A stretch of DNA of 64,000 nt. Origin: Polycyclovorans sp964425915 (GTDB lineage: Bacteria; Pseudomonadota; Gammaproteobacteria; Nevskiales; Nevskiaceae). Positions within the stretch are counted from its first letter, which is position 1, and every line of letters begins with the position of its first letter. The notes below the pieces were generated by a model. The model made no database searches and had not been told where the DNA came from. It saw only the letters and a program-made list of their open reading frames with translations. The stretch is from assembly GCA_964425915.1 (NCBI GenBank), contig CAYROO010000004.1, forward strand, positions 358,928 to 422,927, written 5' to 3'. This document shows, in pieces, positions 9,083 through 17,720 of this stretch. Both the position numbers and the translations under genes were made by a program.

Positions 9083-10450
9083 ATGAATCTCACTTCGCTT
9101 TCCGCCATCTCCCCGGTCGATGGCCGCTACGCCGTCAAGACGGTCGCCCTGCGCGAGATCTTTTCCGAGTACGGCCTGATGCGCTATCGCGTATTGGCCG
9201 AGATCCGCTGGCTGGAAGCGCTGGCCGCACATTCCGGCATCGCCGAAGTACCCGCACTGAGCGCATCGGCACAGGAGCGCCTGCAGCGGATTGGCGAGCA
9301 GTTCGATATCGGTGAGGCCCAGCGCGTCAAAACCATTGAGGACACCACCAATCACGACGTCAAGGCGGTGGAGTACTACCTCAAGGAAAAGATCAGCGCC
9401 CACCCGGAACTGGCATCGATCAAGGAATTCATTCATTTCGCCTGCACCAGCGAGGACATCAACAACATCGCCCACGCGCTGATGCTGCGGGACGCCCGCA
9501 GCGAGGTGCTGCTGCCACAGCTGGACAGGGTCATACAGGCGATCGACGGCCTGGCCCAGGCATATGCCGAGCAACCGATGCTGTCACGGACGCACGGTCA
9601 ACCTGCCTCCCCCACCACCCTGGGCAAGGAGATGGCGGTGTTTGCCGCACGCCTGCGGCGGCAGCGCACGCAGTTGGCGGACGTCCCCCTGCTGGCCAAG
9701 ATGAACGGTGCCGTCGGCAACTGGAATGCGCACCTCGCAGCGTATCCGGACGTCGATTGGACGGCGGTTTCGCGCAGTGTCATCGAAGGTCTTGGCCTAC
9801 AGGTGAGCCCGGCCACCACCCAGATCGAGCCGCACGATTACATCGCCGAGTACTTCCACGCGCTGGCGCGCGCCAACACCATCCTGATCGACTTTTCCCG
9901 CGATATCTGGAGCTACATTTCGGTCGGCTACTTCAAGCAACGGGCCGTCGCCGGCGAGGTCGGAAGCTCGACCATGCCCCACAAGGTCAACCCAATTGAC
10001 TTCGAGAACGCCGAAGGCAATCTCGGCATCGCCAACGCCTTGCTCTCCCACTTGGCCGAAAAGCTGCCCATCTCGCGCTGGCAGCGGGATCTCACCGACT
10101 CCACCACCTTGCGCAATCTGGGCGTCGGCGCGGCGCATACGCTCATCGCCCTACAAGCGCTACTCAAGGGCATCAGCAAGCTCGAAGCCGATGCCTGGCG
10201 CATGTCGCAGGACCTCGATCACAACTGGGAAGTCCTTGGGGAGGCCATCCAGACGGTGATGCGACGCCATGGTCTGCCGGAACCTTATGAGCAGCTGAAG
10301 CGGCTGACCCGTGGTCAGAAGGTGGGGCGCGAAGAAATGCGGGCCTTCATCAGTGAGCTGGCACTGCCGGAGTCGGACAAGCAGCGGCTGCTGGCCATGA
10401 CGCCGGGCACCTATACGGGCAACGCAAGCACGCAAGCCCGCCCCCACTGA
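9083..10450 (+). CDS. purB: Adenylosuccinate lyase
   Basis: Cleaves SAICAR and adenylosuccinate in purine synthesis. The 455-aa protein starts MNLTSLSAISPVDGRYAVK and carries the superfamily loop GSSTMPHKVNP plus TSEDINNIAHALMLRDAR, characteristic of the gammaproteobacterial type. A TAGAAT hexamer at 9050-9055 could be its -10 box; no convincing -35 is seen. Unlike in Escherichia coli it is not next to hflD-mnmA; mnmA is about 22 kb away in this window. Confidence 0.96.
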   Translation: MNLTSLSAISPVDGRYAVKTVALREIFSEYGLMRYRVLAEIRWLEALAAHSGIAEVPALSASAQERLQRIGEQFDIGEAQRVKTIEDTTNHDVKAVEYYLKEKISAHPELASIKEFIHFACTSEDINNIAHALMLRDARSEVLLPQLDRVIQAIDGLAQAYAEQPMLSRTHGQPASPTTLGKEMAVFAARLRRQRTQLADVPLLAKMNGAVGNWNAHLAAYPDVDWTAVSRSVIEGLGLQVSPATTQIEPHDYIAEYFHALARANTILIDFSRDIWSYISVGYFKQRAVAGEVGSSTMPHKVNPIDFENAEGNLGIANALLSHLAEKLPISRWQRDLTDSTTLRNLGVGAAHTLIALQALLKGISKLEADAWRMSQDLDHNWEVLGEAIQTVMRRHGLPEPYEQLKRLTRGQKVGREEMRAFISELALPESDKQRLLAMTPGTYTGNASTQARPH

Positions 10451-10465
10451 GGGGCGGCGCCAGGC

Positions 10466-10912
10466 TCACAGCCCGTCGGGCCGCAGCGGCTCGCGATCGC
10501 CGATGGCTGATCGCACGCTGTCGGGGATCGGCATCGGCTTCTGCGCGCTGTAGTCGAACCACACGACAATCCCGCGGGTCACCGCCACCAATCGCTCGCC
10601 GTCGAACATGGCGGCTTCGGTATGGATGCTGCTGCCACCCAGCTTGGCCACCCGAAAGCCAATCTCAACGGTCGCCGGATGCCGCAGCTGAGCAACAAAA
10701 TCGCACTGCAGATGGGCCAGGATGAAACCGTATTGCTTCCAGAACTTGGGGTCATCCTTCCACAAGGCCTGGAAATAGGCCAAGCGTGCATCCTCGTCGA
10801 AGGTGAAGAAGCGCGTGTTGTTGACGTGATCGAGCTGATCATGGTCAGACCAGCGCGTCGGGATCTGATGAAAGTATCCGAACCGGTCACGGGTCGGGTA
10901 TTGGCGGCTCAT
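10466..10912 (-). CDS. 4-hydroxybenzoyl-CoA thioesterase-like (hotdog) acyl-CoA thioesterase
   Basis: A 148-aa hotdog-fold protein that likely hydrolyses acyl-CoA thioesters. The catalytic-type stretch TRWSDHDQLDHVNNTRFFTF fits the 4HBT/YbgC pattern (RWxDxDxxGHVNN). VEIGFRVAKLGGSSIHTEA matches the core strands. The substrate cannot be read from sequence. Its start codon overlaps the stop of the upstream DUF1289 gene (ATGA), so the two are translationally coupled. It is convergent with purB with a 15-bp gap and no obvious terminator. Confidence 0.85.
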   Translation of the reverse strand: MSRQYPTRDRFGYFHQIPTRWSDHDQLDHVNNTRFFTFDEDARLAYFQALWKDDPKFWKQYGFILAHLQCDFVAQLRHPATVEIGFRVAKLGGSSIHTEAAMFDGERLVAVTRGIVVWFDYSAQKPMPIPDSVRSAIGDREPLRPDGL

Positions 10913-11127
10913 GAATCAGCTCCAGGCAGATTGGACGCCGACGCCACAAGGCGCCGGGAAGCTTGCATAACGATGGCCCGCTGTTGCTCGACGGTCGCCT
11001 GCGACCATCCCGCGATTTCCGCAAGCGTGCGTCCACACCCTTCACACACCTGCTCGGTGTCGAGGCGGCATAGGCCTACGCAAGGAGAGTCGACAGGCAG
11101 CACGGCGGCGTCAGAAGCGTTGGACAC
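10909..11127 (-). CDS. DUF1289 small cysteine-rich protein
   Basis: A small protein with four cysteines in the DUF1289 pattern: SPCVGLCRLD, then VCEGCGRTLAEIAGW. It probably binds a metal or an iron-sulfur cluster, but the role of the family is unknown. The start is uncertain. The longest frame begins at a GTG at 11160 that lies inside the terminator stem of the upstream porin gene, which is unlikely, so I chose the downstream GTG at 11127; no clear ribosome site supports either. Its stop overlaps the thioesterase start. Confidence 0.7.
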   Translation of the reverse strand: MSNASDAAVLPVDSPCVGLCRLDTEQVCEGCGRTLAEIAGWSQATVEQQRAIVMQASRRLVASASNLPGADS

Positions 11128-11148
11128 GTCAAGGCGAGGTTCAGGCAC

Positions 11149-11180
11149 AAAAAAGCCCACAGCCAGAGGCTGCGGGCTTT
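11149..11180 (-). terminator. Rho-independent terminator of the OmpA-family gene
   Basis: Stem GCCCGCAGCC / GGCTGTGGGC (one mismatch) with a short loop, followed on the minus strand by six U residues, 14 bp beyond the porin stop codon. Confidence 0.85.
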
Positions 11181-11193
11181 CGATGATACCGCC

Positions 11194-12318
11194 TCAGCGC
11201 AGGATAATGCGGAATTCCACGCGACGGTTGCGGGCACGCCCCTCGTCGGTCTCGTTATCTGCGACCGGCTGCGTTTCACCATAGCCCTGAGCCTTCAGCT
11301 GGCCAGCGGGTACGTCCTTGCTGATCAGGTACTGACGCACCGCTTCAGCCCGCTGCTGCGACAGTTTAAGGTTGTACTCGCGCGTGCCAATGGGGTCGGT
11401 GTGGCCACCGATTTCGACCAGCAGATTGGGATCCTGCATGGCCTTCAGCGACTTCGCGGTCTCGTCGAGGATCAACTTCGACTCTGGCAGCAACACAGCC
11501 GAATCCAGCTCGAAGTTGACGCCCTTGATGACCTGAGCCGTCAGCTCCACAGGGCAACCCTTGGGGTCCACCACGGAACCGGGCAAGGTCCCGGGGCATT
11601 CATCGCTGGCGTCGGCCACGCCGTCATTGTCGGAATCCACGCCACAGTCGGAGCGGCCGGTCTCCGGGTCCACCACCGCGATTTCGCAGTCGGCCGGCGC
11701 CGGCATTTCGACGGCCGCGGCGGGCGCGAAGAAGATCGACAGCGGCGCCTGCAGACCCACCATCAGACGGTAATCGAACAGCGCGTCCTCGGAGGGCACC
11801 GAACGATCATTGAGCTGTGCCAGCACGCGGGCCTCGGTACGCAGCGCCAAGCCACGGAAGCCGAGATCCATCAGGGCGCCGACACCGGCATTGAGCCCGG
11901 CGTGATAGTGGTTGTCGCCGGCGACGTCTTCCTCGACCAGGGCCGCACCGAGCAGCACGAAGGGCGAGAACGCAGGCACGCGGCCACCCATCGCCTCGGG
12001 CCAGCCGTAGCTGCCGAAGTGACGCAACACATCGATGCTCAGACTGTTCTGGTAGTCGTCGTTGCCGTCGATGTCGCGCTCACGGCCCACGGCGTAGAAC
12101 GACAACTCGGTGGTGTAGTGTGGCAAATCGAACAGCGGCATGCCGAAGGTGATCTGGAACCCGTGCCCGTTGTCCGAGTCGCGGTCGCCGTCGCTGATCT
12201 CGAACGCGTACTGGGCACCGAGGTAAGGCGAAACCGGCGTCTCACTATGGTCCGCCAGCGCGGTCCCGGAACAAAAAACGAGGGCCGACGACAGGGCCCG
12301 GATTGCCATGCGCTTCAT
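11194..12318 (-). CDS. OmpA-family outer-membrane protein with TSP3-like calcium repeats
   Basis: A 374-aa outer-membrane protein. The ATG at 12318 follows AGGGAAG and opens a signal peptide (MKRMAIRALSSALVFCSGTA ending ALA). An N-terminal beta-barrel of roughly 170 residues follows. Then comes an Asp-rich hinge with thrombospondin-type-3 character (DSDNDGVADASDECPGT) and a C-terminal OmpA domain that binds peptidoglycan (EIGGHTDPIGTREYNLKLS, QGYGETQPVADN). It anchors the outer membrane to the wall. It is monocistronic, with a strong terminator. Confidence 0.92.
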   Translation of the reverse strand: MKRMAIRALSSALVFCSGTALADHSETPVSPYLGAQYAFEISDGDRDSDNGHGFQITFGMPLFDLPHYTTELSFYAVGRERDIDGNDDYQNSLSIDVLRHFGSYGWPEAMGGRVPAFSPFVLLGAALVEEDVAGDNHYHAGLNAGVGALMDLGFRGLALRTEARVLAQLNDRSVPSEDALFDYRLMVGLQAPLSIFFAPAAAVEMPAPADCEIAVVDPETGRSDCGVDSDNDGVADASDECPGTLPGSVVDPKGCPVELTAQVIKGVNFELDSAVLLPESKLILDETAKSLKAMQDPNLLVEIGGHTDPIGTREYNLKLSQQRAEAVRQYLISKDVPAGQLKAQGYGETQPVADNETDEGRARNRRVEFRIILR

Positions 12319-12418
12319 GAAAACTTCCCTAGGCTGCTTATGGTGGTTATGTAACCGCAACACTTTACATCGCGGATATTACGGCAATGTAATGATCCGC
12401 CAGCGGCGAGGCAAATGC

Positions 12419-13444
12419 TCAGAGCCCAAGCTTCACTGCCGCAGCCTTTGCCACCTCCGGCACCAGACCGGGTCCGCGATAGATGAATCCTGTGTAGATC
12501 TGCAGCAGATCGGCGCCTGCCCGCCGCCGCGCATGTGCCGCCGCGGCCGAGTCGATACCCCCTACCCCGATCACAGGGAAATTCGGCCCAACGGCCTGGC
12601 GCAAGGCCTGCACCGCCGTCGTGGCCAGCGCGGCCAGCGGCCGGCCGGATAGTCCGCCGGTGGTGTCCTCCCAAGCCGTGCCCTCAAGACCGGGACGGGT
12701 GATGGTGGTATTGGTGGCGATGAGGCCATCCATGCCGGCGTCCTGAATAATCCTTGCCGTCTGCTGCAGCGCTTCCGGCGCCATGTCGGGCGCCAGCTTC
12801 ACCAGGATTGGCACCTGGCGGCCGTGGCGCTGCGCCAGCGCGACCCGCGACGCCGACAGTGTTGCCAACAGCTGCCGCAACGGTTCATCCGCCTGCAGCG
12901 CCCGCAGGTTGCGGGTGTTGGGACTGGAGATATTGACCGTCACGTAACTGGCGGCGGCGTAGACCTTCTCCAGGCCGATGCGGTAGTCCTGGTCGGCCCG
13001 CTCGTTTGGCGTGTCGAAATTCTTGCCGATGTTGATTCCGAGAATTCCGCGATAGTCAGAAGCAGCGACCGCCCGCAACAAATGATCGACCCCGAGGTTG
13101 TTGAAGCCCAAGCGATTGATCAGTGCCTGCTGCGCGGGCAGCCGGAACATGCGGGGCCGCGGGTTGCCCGGCTGAGGCCGCGGGGTCACGGTGCCCACCT
13201 CGACGAACCCAAAGCCCAAACGGGCCCAGGCGCGCAAGCACTCGCCATTCTTGTCGAGACCCGCGGCCAGTCCTACACGGTTAGGGAAGGTCAGTCCGAG
13301 CAGGCTGACCGGATCCGCCACCGGGCGCCGTGCAAACGGCAGCGTGCTGAGGGTCGGCTGCGCCCGGAAGCACGCCAAGGTCAGCTCGTGCGCACGTTCC
13401 GCCTCAAGACCGAACAACGCGGTGCGCACCAGGGGATAGAACAT
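12419..13444 (-). CDS. pyrD: Dihydroorotate dehydrogenase (quinone), class 2
   Basis: Oxidises dihydroorotate to orotate in pyrimidine synthesis, passing electrons to quinone at the inner membrane. The 341-aa length and the N-terminal amphipathic region (MFYPLVRTALFGLEAERAHE) mark the class 2 type. FMN-binding and catalytic motifs are NRVGLAAGLDKNG, YVTVNISSPNTRNLR and the C-terminal GVGGIDSAAAAHARRRAGAD. I used the ATG at 13444 because it coincides with the family N-terminus. It starts 7 bp after the ribA stop on the same strand. Confidence 0.95.
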   Translation of the reverse strand: MFYPLVRTALFGLEAERAHELTLACFRAQPTLSTLPFARRPVADPVSLLGLTFPNRVGLAAGLDKNGECLRAWARLGFGFVEVGTVTPRPQPGNPRPRMFRLPAQQALINRLGFNNLGVDHLLRAVAASDYRGILGINIGKNFDTPNERADQDYRIGLEKVYAAASYVTVNISSPNTRNLRALQADEPLRQLLATLSASRVALAQRHGRQVPILVKLAPDMAPEALQQTARIIQDAGMDGLIATNTTITRPGLEGTAWEDTTGGLSGRPLAALATTAVQALRQAVGPNFPVIGVGGIDSAAAAHARRRAGADLLQIYTGFIYRGPGLVPEVAKAAAVKLGL

Positions 13445-13451
13445 GGAAACC

Positions 13452-14120
13452 TCAGTCGGTCGCGGGGTCGTCCAGAAGATGCCCAAGCTTGCGGGCCTTG
13501 GTCGACAGATAGGCTTGGTTATGCGGGTTGAGGCCTGGATTGAGGGGCACGCGCGCCACGATATCGATCCCCGATTCGCGCAACTGGTCCAGCTTGCGCG
13601 GATTGTTGGTCATCAGACGGATCCGCTGCAGCCCCAGATGGCGCAACAGTTCAACCGCCAGACCGAAATCGCGGGCATCCGCCGGGAACCCGAGCTGATG
13701 GTTGGCCTCGACGGTATCGGCACCGTCATCCTGGAGGGCGTATGCACGGATCTTGTTGCCCAGGCCGATACCCCGGCCTTCCTGCCGCAGATACAGCACC
13801 GCACCCCGCCCTTCCTCAGCGATGCGCGCCAAAGCGCCCTCCAGCTGGGCCCCACAATCGCAGCGCAATGAGAACAGCGCGTCACCGGTGAGGCACTCGG
13901 AGTGCAATCGGATCAACGGCGGATCCCCTTCAAGCGCGCCCATCGCGACCACCGCGTGCTCTTTGCCGTCTTCGGAGCGGAACACCGCGATCCGAAACAC
14001 GCCGAAGCGGGTCGGCAACCGCGATTCGGCGATACGCAGCAACTGTCCGGCGGCGGGGAGCCCGGTCTCAGGCGCCGACAAAGTTCTGTCCGCAGACGCG
14101 CAGGGTGGTGCCGTTGACAC
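13452..14120 (-). CDS. ribA: GTP cyclohydrolase II
   Basis: Opens the GTP imidazole ring in the first riboflavin step. The zinc site is clear: HSECLTGDALFSLRCDCGAQ. The GTP-binding stretch LRQEGRGIGLGNKIRAYALQ and RLMTNNPRKLDQL follow. At 222 aa it has about 25 residues more than usual at the N terminus and overlaps the preceding reductase gene by 53 bp, so the true start may be a later TTG or GTG near the family N-terminus. It stands alone rather than fused to ribB. Confidence 0.93.
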   Translation of the reverse strand: MSTAPPCASADRTLSAPETGLPAAGQLLRIAESRLPTRFGVFRIAVFRSEDGKEHAVVAMGALEGDPPLIRLHSECLTGDALFSLRCDCGAQLEGALARIAEEGRGAVLYLRQEGRGIGLGNKIRAYALQDDGADTVEANHQLGFPADARDFGLAVELLRHLGLQRIRLMTNNPRKLDQLRESGIDIVARVPLNPGLNPHNQAYLSTKARKLGHLLDDPATD

Positions 14121-15492
14121 CGACCGCCGCCCCGGAGGCGAGGAAGGTCACCGCTTCGGCGATGTCCTGCGGCTGCCCGCCCTGCCCCAGCGATGCCAGA
14201 CGACGACCCACCTCACGCGGCCCCACCGGCATGGCCGCCGTCATTGCGGTCTCGATGAACCCGGGTGCCACGGCGTTGATGGCGCCGCCGCGTTCTGCCA
14301 GCGTCTCGGCCATGGCGGCGACGTAGCCGATCACGCCGGCTTTGGTGGCGCCGTAGTTGGTCTGCCCCGCATTGCCGGCGATGCCGCCGATGGAGGAAAT
14401 GCAGACCAGTCGCACCTTGTCATTCAGAACCTTGCGCGCCATCAGCCCTTCCGTGATGTCGACGATGGCACCGAGATTGATGTTCAACACCATGTCCCAG
14501 AAGTGCGGCGGCATGTTGCGAATCATCTTGTCGCGGGTAACGCCCGCGTTGTGCACCACCACATCCAAGCCTGGATAGTGCCGGCTCACCTCGGCGGCAA
14601 TGCGTTCGGCCGCATCAGGGGCCGTCACGTCCAGCGCCAGTCCACGCCCCCCGATCCGCCCCATGGTTTCGCCGAGAGCGCCTTCCTGACTGGGGTGATC
14701 CAAACCGATCACCTGGGCGCCTTCGCGCGCCAGCGTCTCCGCAATCGAGGCGCCGATGCCGCGCGCCGCACCGGTCACCAGGGCCACCTTGCCGCTCAGC
14801 GAGCCTGACAAGGCCACTGCCTTGCCTTGGCCCCCAACCACCGGTAGCACCTGACCGGTGACGAACGCCGAATGCGCCGTGGTCAGGAAGCGCAGCGGCG
14901 CGTCGATCAAGGCGTCGCCGCCGTCGCCAACATCCAGCAGATTCACCGTAATCCCCTTGCGCCCGACCTCTTTGGCCAGCGAGCGCAGGAACCCGCGCAG
15001 GGCGCTTGAGCAGGTCTTGGCATTAACCCCTTCGGCGGCAGCGACCGCACGTGCCACGATCACCACCCGTGCGCCGGCTGGCAGCGCCGGAACCAGGGGA
15101 TGAAAAAAGTCATACAAGGCCCGCAGGCCCGCGACCGTATCGATGCCGCTGGCATCAAATACCACCACACCGCTGGCAGCCTCGCCGCTACCCTTGGCCG
15201 GTTCACCGGCCAGCACCAGCTTCTGCGCCTGCGCCGCCGCCTTTACCGCCGGCAGCCCACTGTGCTCGGGGGCGATCCGCAGCTGGGCGCCCATGCCTGA
15301 CAGCGACTTCAACAGCGGCTTCAGCAGTTGCGCCGACTCGCTCGCCCCCACCAGTGCCGTCGTGCCGTCCAATGGCTGGGCAGCCCACGCTGCCTTGGCC
15401 CGCTTCAGACGCGGCGGCTGCGGCAAGCCCAGCAGACCCGAAAGGGTGCGGCCGAAGGATGACTGGGTAAACTCCAGATAGCGGTCCGACAT
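14068..15492 (-). CDS. High-molecular-weight FabG-like 3-oxoacyl reductase (two Rossmann domains)
   Basis: A 474-aa short-chain dehydrogenase, twice the usual length. Residues about 1-210 form a degenerate Rossmann-like region. Residues about 211-474 form a complete FabG domain with GKVALVTGAARGIGASIAE, NAG at HNAGVTRDKM, catalytic Ser in CISSIGGIAGNAGQ and YGATK. This matches the HMwFabG/FabG4 class, which reduces long 3-oxoacyl-CoA or -ACP. The ATG at 15492 follows GAGGATTT. It is separate from the canonical fabG in the fab operon at 24.5 kb. Confidence 0.88.
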   Translation of the reverse strand: MSDRYLEFTQSSFGRTLSGLLGLPQPPRLKRAKAAWAAQPLDGTTALVGASESAQLLKPLLKSLSGMGAQLRIAPEHSGLPAVKAAAQAQKLVLAGEPAKGSGEAASGVVVFDASGIDTVAGLRALYDFFHPLVPALPAGARVVIVARAVAAAEGVNAKTCSSALRGFLRSLAKEVGRKGITVNLLDVGDGGDALIDAPLRFLTTAHSAFVTGQVLPVVGGQGKAVALSGSLSGKVALVTGAARGIGASIAETLAREGAQVIGLDHPSQEGALGETMGRIGGRGLALDVTAPDAAERIAAEVSRHYPGLDVVVHNAGVTRDKMIRNMPPHFWDMVLNINLGAIVDITEGLMARKVLNDKVRLVCISSIGGIAGNAGQTNYGATKAGVIGYVAAMAETLAERGGAINAVAPGFIETAMTAAMPVGPREVGRRLASLGQGGQPQDIAEAVTFLASGAAVGVNGTTLRVCGQNFVGA

Positions 15493-15719
15493 CGGAAATC
15501 CTCGAATCAAGTAACGGATCGGGCACTGCGACAGCAGTTGATCGACGTATTATCGCAAGGCCCCGAGGGACGCGCACGACTCTATCGACGTCCCCACCGT
15601 CGCCGCCGTCATTGACGGCGGCCGGGGCTTTCAAGATAGTGACCCGGCGGCGCCCGCAGCGAACGACCAAATCATCAAGCGGCCCGCACCATTCCGACGT
15701 CAGGGGAGACCTCAACATC

Positions 15720-16643
15720 ATGAAAGCCTTGGTCATGACAGTGGCGGCAATTGCCACGGCCCTGGGTGTTGCCTACGGCCTTGAGTTGCTGTTCCCGCAC
15801 ACCCGCGACGAGCAGGTGGCGGAGCCGCCGCTGGCACCGGTTGACCGCGTTATGCAACGGCCGCTGGTGCCGGCGCCGATGCCGGAACAGGCCCGCCTGG
15901 TGGCTGATGATGGCGCTGTCATCACGCCGCCGCCAGTCGGCGCCGAACTGTCAGAAGACATGGACGCACCCACGGCACCGACCTCTGCCCCCCTGGAAAC
16001 AGCGCCAGCACTGGCGGTCGAGCCGCCACCTGCAGCGGCGCCCACCGAGGTTGACGACATGGACGCGCCGGTTACAGCCGCTTCGGCGGCCCCGAGCGCA
16101 GCTCCGGCGCCCACTTCCGCAACCGAGCCGGTTCCGGAGCCTACGCCCGTCCCCACCCTCACACCGGCCCCGACCCCAACCCCGACGGCGCCACCGACAC
16201 CGGCACCGGCACCGACGGCCACCGTCACAGCGAAGCCGACCGCCGCGCCCACATCACAGCCGAAGGCCTCGCCTGCACCCGCTGCCGCTCGCCCACCCCC
16301 GGCGCCGACCGCGGCTGCCCTCGAGGCCTGGTGGGATGACCGCCAAGCCGACGGCGGCCTGAACATCGTATTTGCCGGCTCAGCCGCATTCGACCCCGCC
16401 ATCGTCCTCATCCTGAATGGCAGCTTCGCCGACGGGCGCAGCGCTGATGCCGCCATCACGGTCACCGATCATGAAGGGCAGCGTATCCAAGGCCAGTGGT
16501 CCGTGAGCCGGGAGAACAACGCCATGCTCGTCTTCAAAACACCGAAGGGCGGTCTCTATCGGGTTGACGCAGCGCCCACGCTGACGGACAGCCAGGGTCG
16601 CGCGCTTGGACGTGCACTGGGGGGCTTGGTTCATGTACGGTAA
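15720..16643 (+). CDS. Membrane-anchored Pro/Ala/Thr-rich envelope protein of unknown function
   Basis: I do not recognise the family. The 307-aa protein starts at the ATG at 15720 after a GGGGAGA-type ribosome site. It opens with a hydrophobic segment (MKALVMTVAAIATALGVAYG) and continues with about 180 residues of low-complexity Pro/Ala/Thr/Pro-Thr repeats, a likely periplasm-spanning linker. It ends with about 100 residues of globular sequence containing EAWWDDRQADGGLNIVF and LILNGSFADGRSADA. It lies 30 bp upstream of the CNB-rhodanese gene on the same strand, so the two may be co-transcribed. Confidence 0.7.
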   Translation: MKALVMTVAAIATALGVAYGLELLFPHTRDEQVAEPPLAPVDRVMQRPLVPAPMPEQARLVADDGAVITPPPVGAELSEDMDAPTAPTSAPLETAPALAVEPPPAAAPTEVDDMDAPVTAASAAPSAAPAPTSATEPVPEPTPVPTLTPAPTPTPTAPPTPAPAPTATVTAKPTAAPTSQPKASPAPAAARPPPAPTAAALEAWWDDRQADGGLNIVFAGSAAFDPAIVLILNGSFADGRSADAAITVTDHEGQRIQGQWSVSRENNAMLVFKTPKGGLYRVDAAPTLTDSQGRALGRALGGLVHVR

Positions 16644-16673
16644 GGTCCTTATTTCGCATCGATTGCCTGCCCT

Positions 16674-17720
16674 GTGAGCCACGCGACCCGGATCGATCCC
16701 GCTCTTTGCGCCCAGCTGGTTCCCCTCAATGCGCTGAAGCCGGAATCGCTCGTCGATCTGCTGCGGAAAGCGCAGGTTCAGACGGTGGCGAAAGGGCAGT
16801 ATCTGTTTCGCATCGGCGACGATGCCCGGGTCGCGCTTTACCTGTTGCGCGGCGAGGTCCATCTGTTTGACGCTGCTGACAAGGCCCTGGCGCGTGTGGT
16901 CGGGGGCGAGACCAGCGGGCAGCACCGCATCGCCCACCAAAGCCCGCGTCGGGTATCCGCGCGCTGCATGACCGATGCCGAGGTGCTGCAGGTGGACGCC
17001 GGCCTGCTCGACGTGATGCTGACCTGGGACCAGACCGGCGCCATTGAGGTGGCCGAGTTAGGCGGTAGCAGCGACAACGATGACTGGATGGCCCGCCTGC
17101 TGCAGGTTCGAACATTCCAGATGGTGCCACCCGCCAATCTGCAAGCCATGTTCATGCGCATGCAGCGCACCAGCGTCAAGGCGGGCGAGATCATTGTCCA
17201 ACAGGGCGATGAGGGCGACTTCTTCTATGTCATCATGACGGGACGCTGCATGGTGACGCGCGAGCCTGGCACCGGGAAACCGATCAAGCTGGCGGAGCTG
17301 GAGCCCGGAAGCTGCTTTGGCGAGGAAGCCCTGATCTCGGAGGCGCAGCGCAATGCCACCGTCACCGCGATGGTACCCACCGAGCTGATGCGCCTATCCA
17401 AGGCCGATTTTCAGCAACTGCTCAATGCACCCTTGGCACGCAAGCTGACCCTCGCCGAAGCCGAGCAGCGCGTGGCCCGAGGTGATGCGCGTTGGCTGGA
17501 TGTCCGGCTGCCCACCGAGTTCGCGACCGGCAGCCTGCCCGGCGCGGTGAACTTGCCGCTTTACGTGCTGCGGATGCGGCTGGCGACGCTGGACCCCAAG
17601 ATGCAGTGGATTGTCTGCTGTGACAGTGGCCGCCGCAGTTCCGCTGCCACCTTCGTGCTGACTCAGAAAGGCTTCACCGCCTTCGCGCTCGAGGGCGGCC
17701 TACCGCCTCAGAGGGTATAG
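16674..17720 (+). CDS. Tandem cyclic-nucleotide-binding protein with C-terminal rhodanese domain
   Basis: The 348-aa protein has two Crp-type beta-barrels. The first (about residues 20-130) is degenerate. The second (about 140-255) is well formed, with VKAGEIIVQQGDEGDFFYVI and LEPGSCFGEEALISEAQRNA. A rhodanese domain at about 258-348 has the active-site loop CCDSGRRSS, whose cysteine can carry persulfide. No DNA-binding helix-turn-helix is seen, so this is a ligand-gated sulfur-transfer or signalling protein rather than a transcription factor (inference). It starts at a GTG and overlaps the convergent pilZ gene by 13 bp. Confidence 0.85.
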   Translation: MSHATRIDPALCAQLVPLNALKPESLVDLLRKAQVQTVAKGQYLFRIGDDARVALYLLRGEVHLFDAADKALARVVGGETSGQHRIAHQSPRRVSARCMTDAEVLQVDAGLLDVMLTWDQTGAIEVAELGGSSDNDDWMARLLQVRTFQMVPPANLQAMFMRMQRTSVKAGEIIVQQGDEGDFFYVIMTGRCMVTREPGTGKPIKLAELEPGSCFGEEALISEAQRNATVTAMVPTELMRLSKADFQQLLNAPLARKLTLAEAEQRVARGDARWLDVRLPTEFATGSLPGAVNLPLYVLRMRLATLDPKMQWIVCCDSGRRSSAATFVLTQKGFTAFALEGGLPPQRV

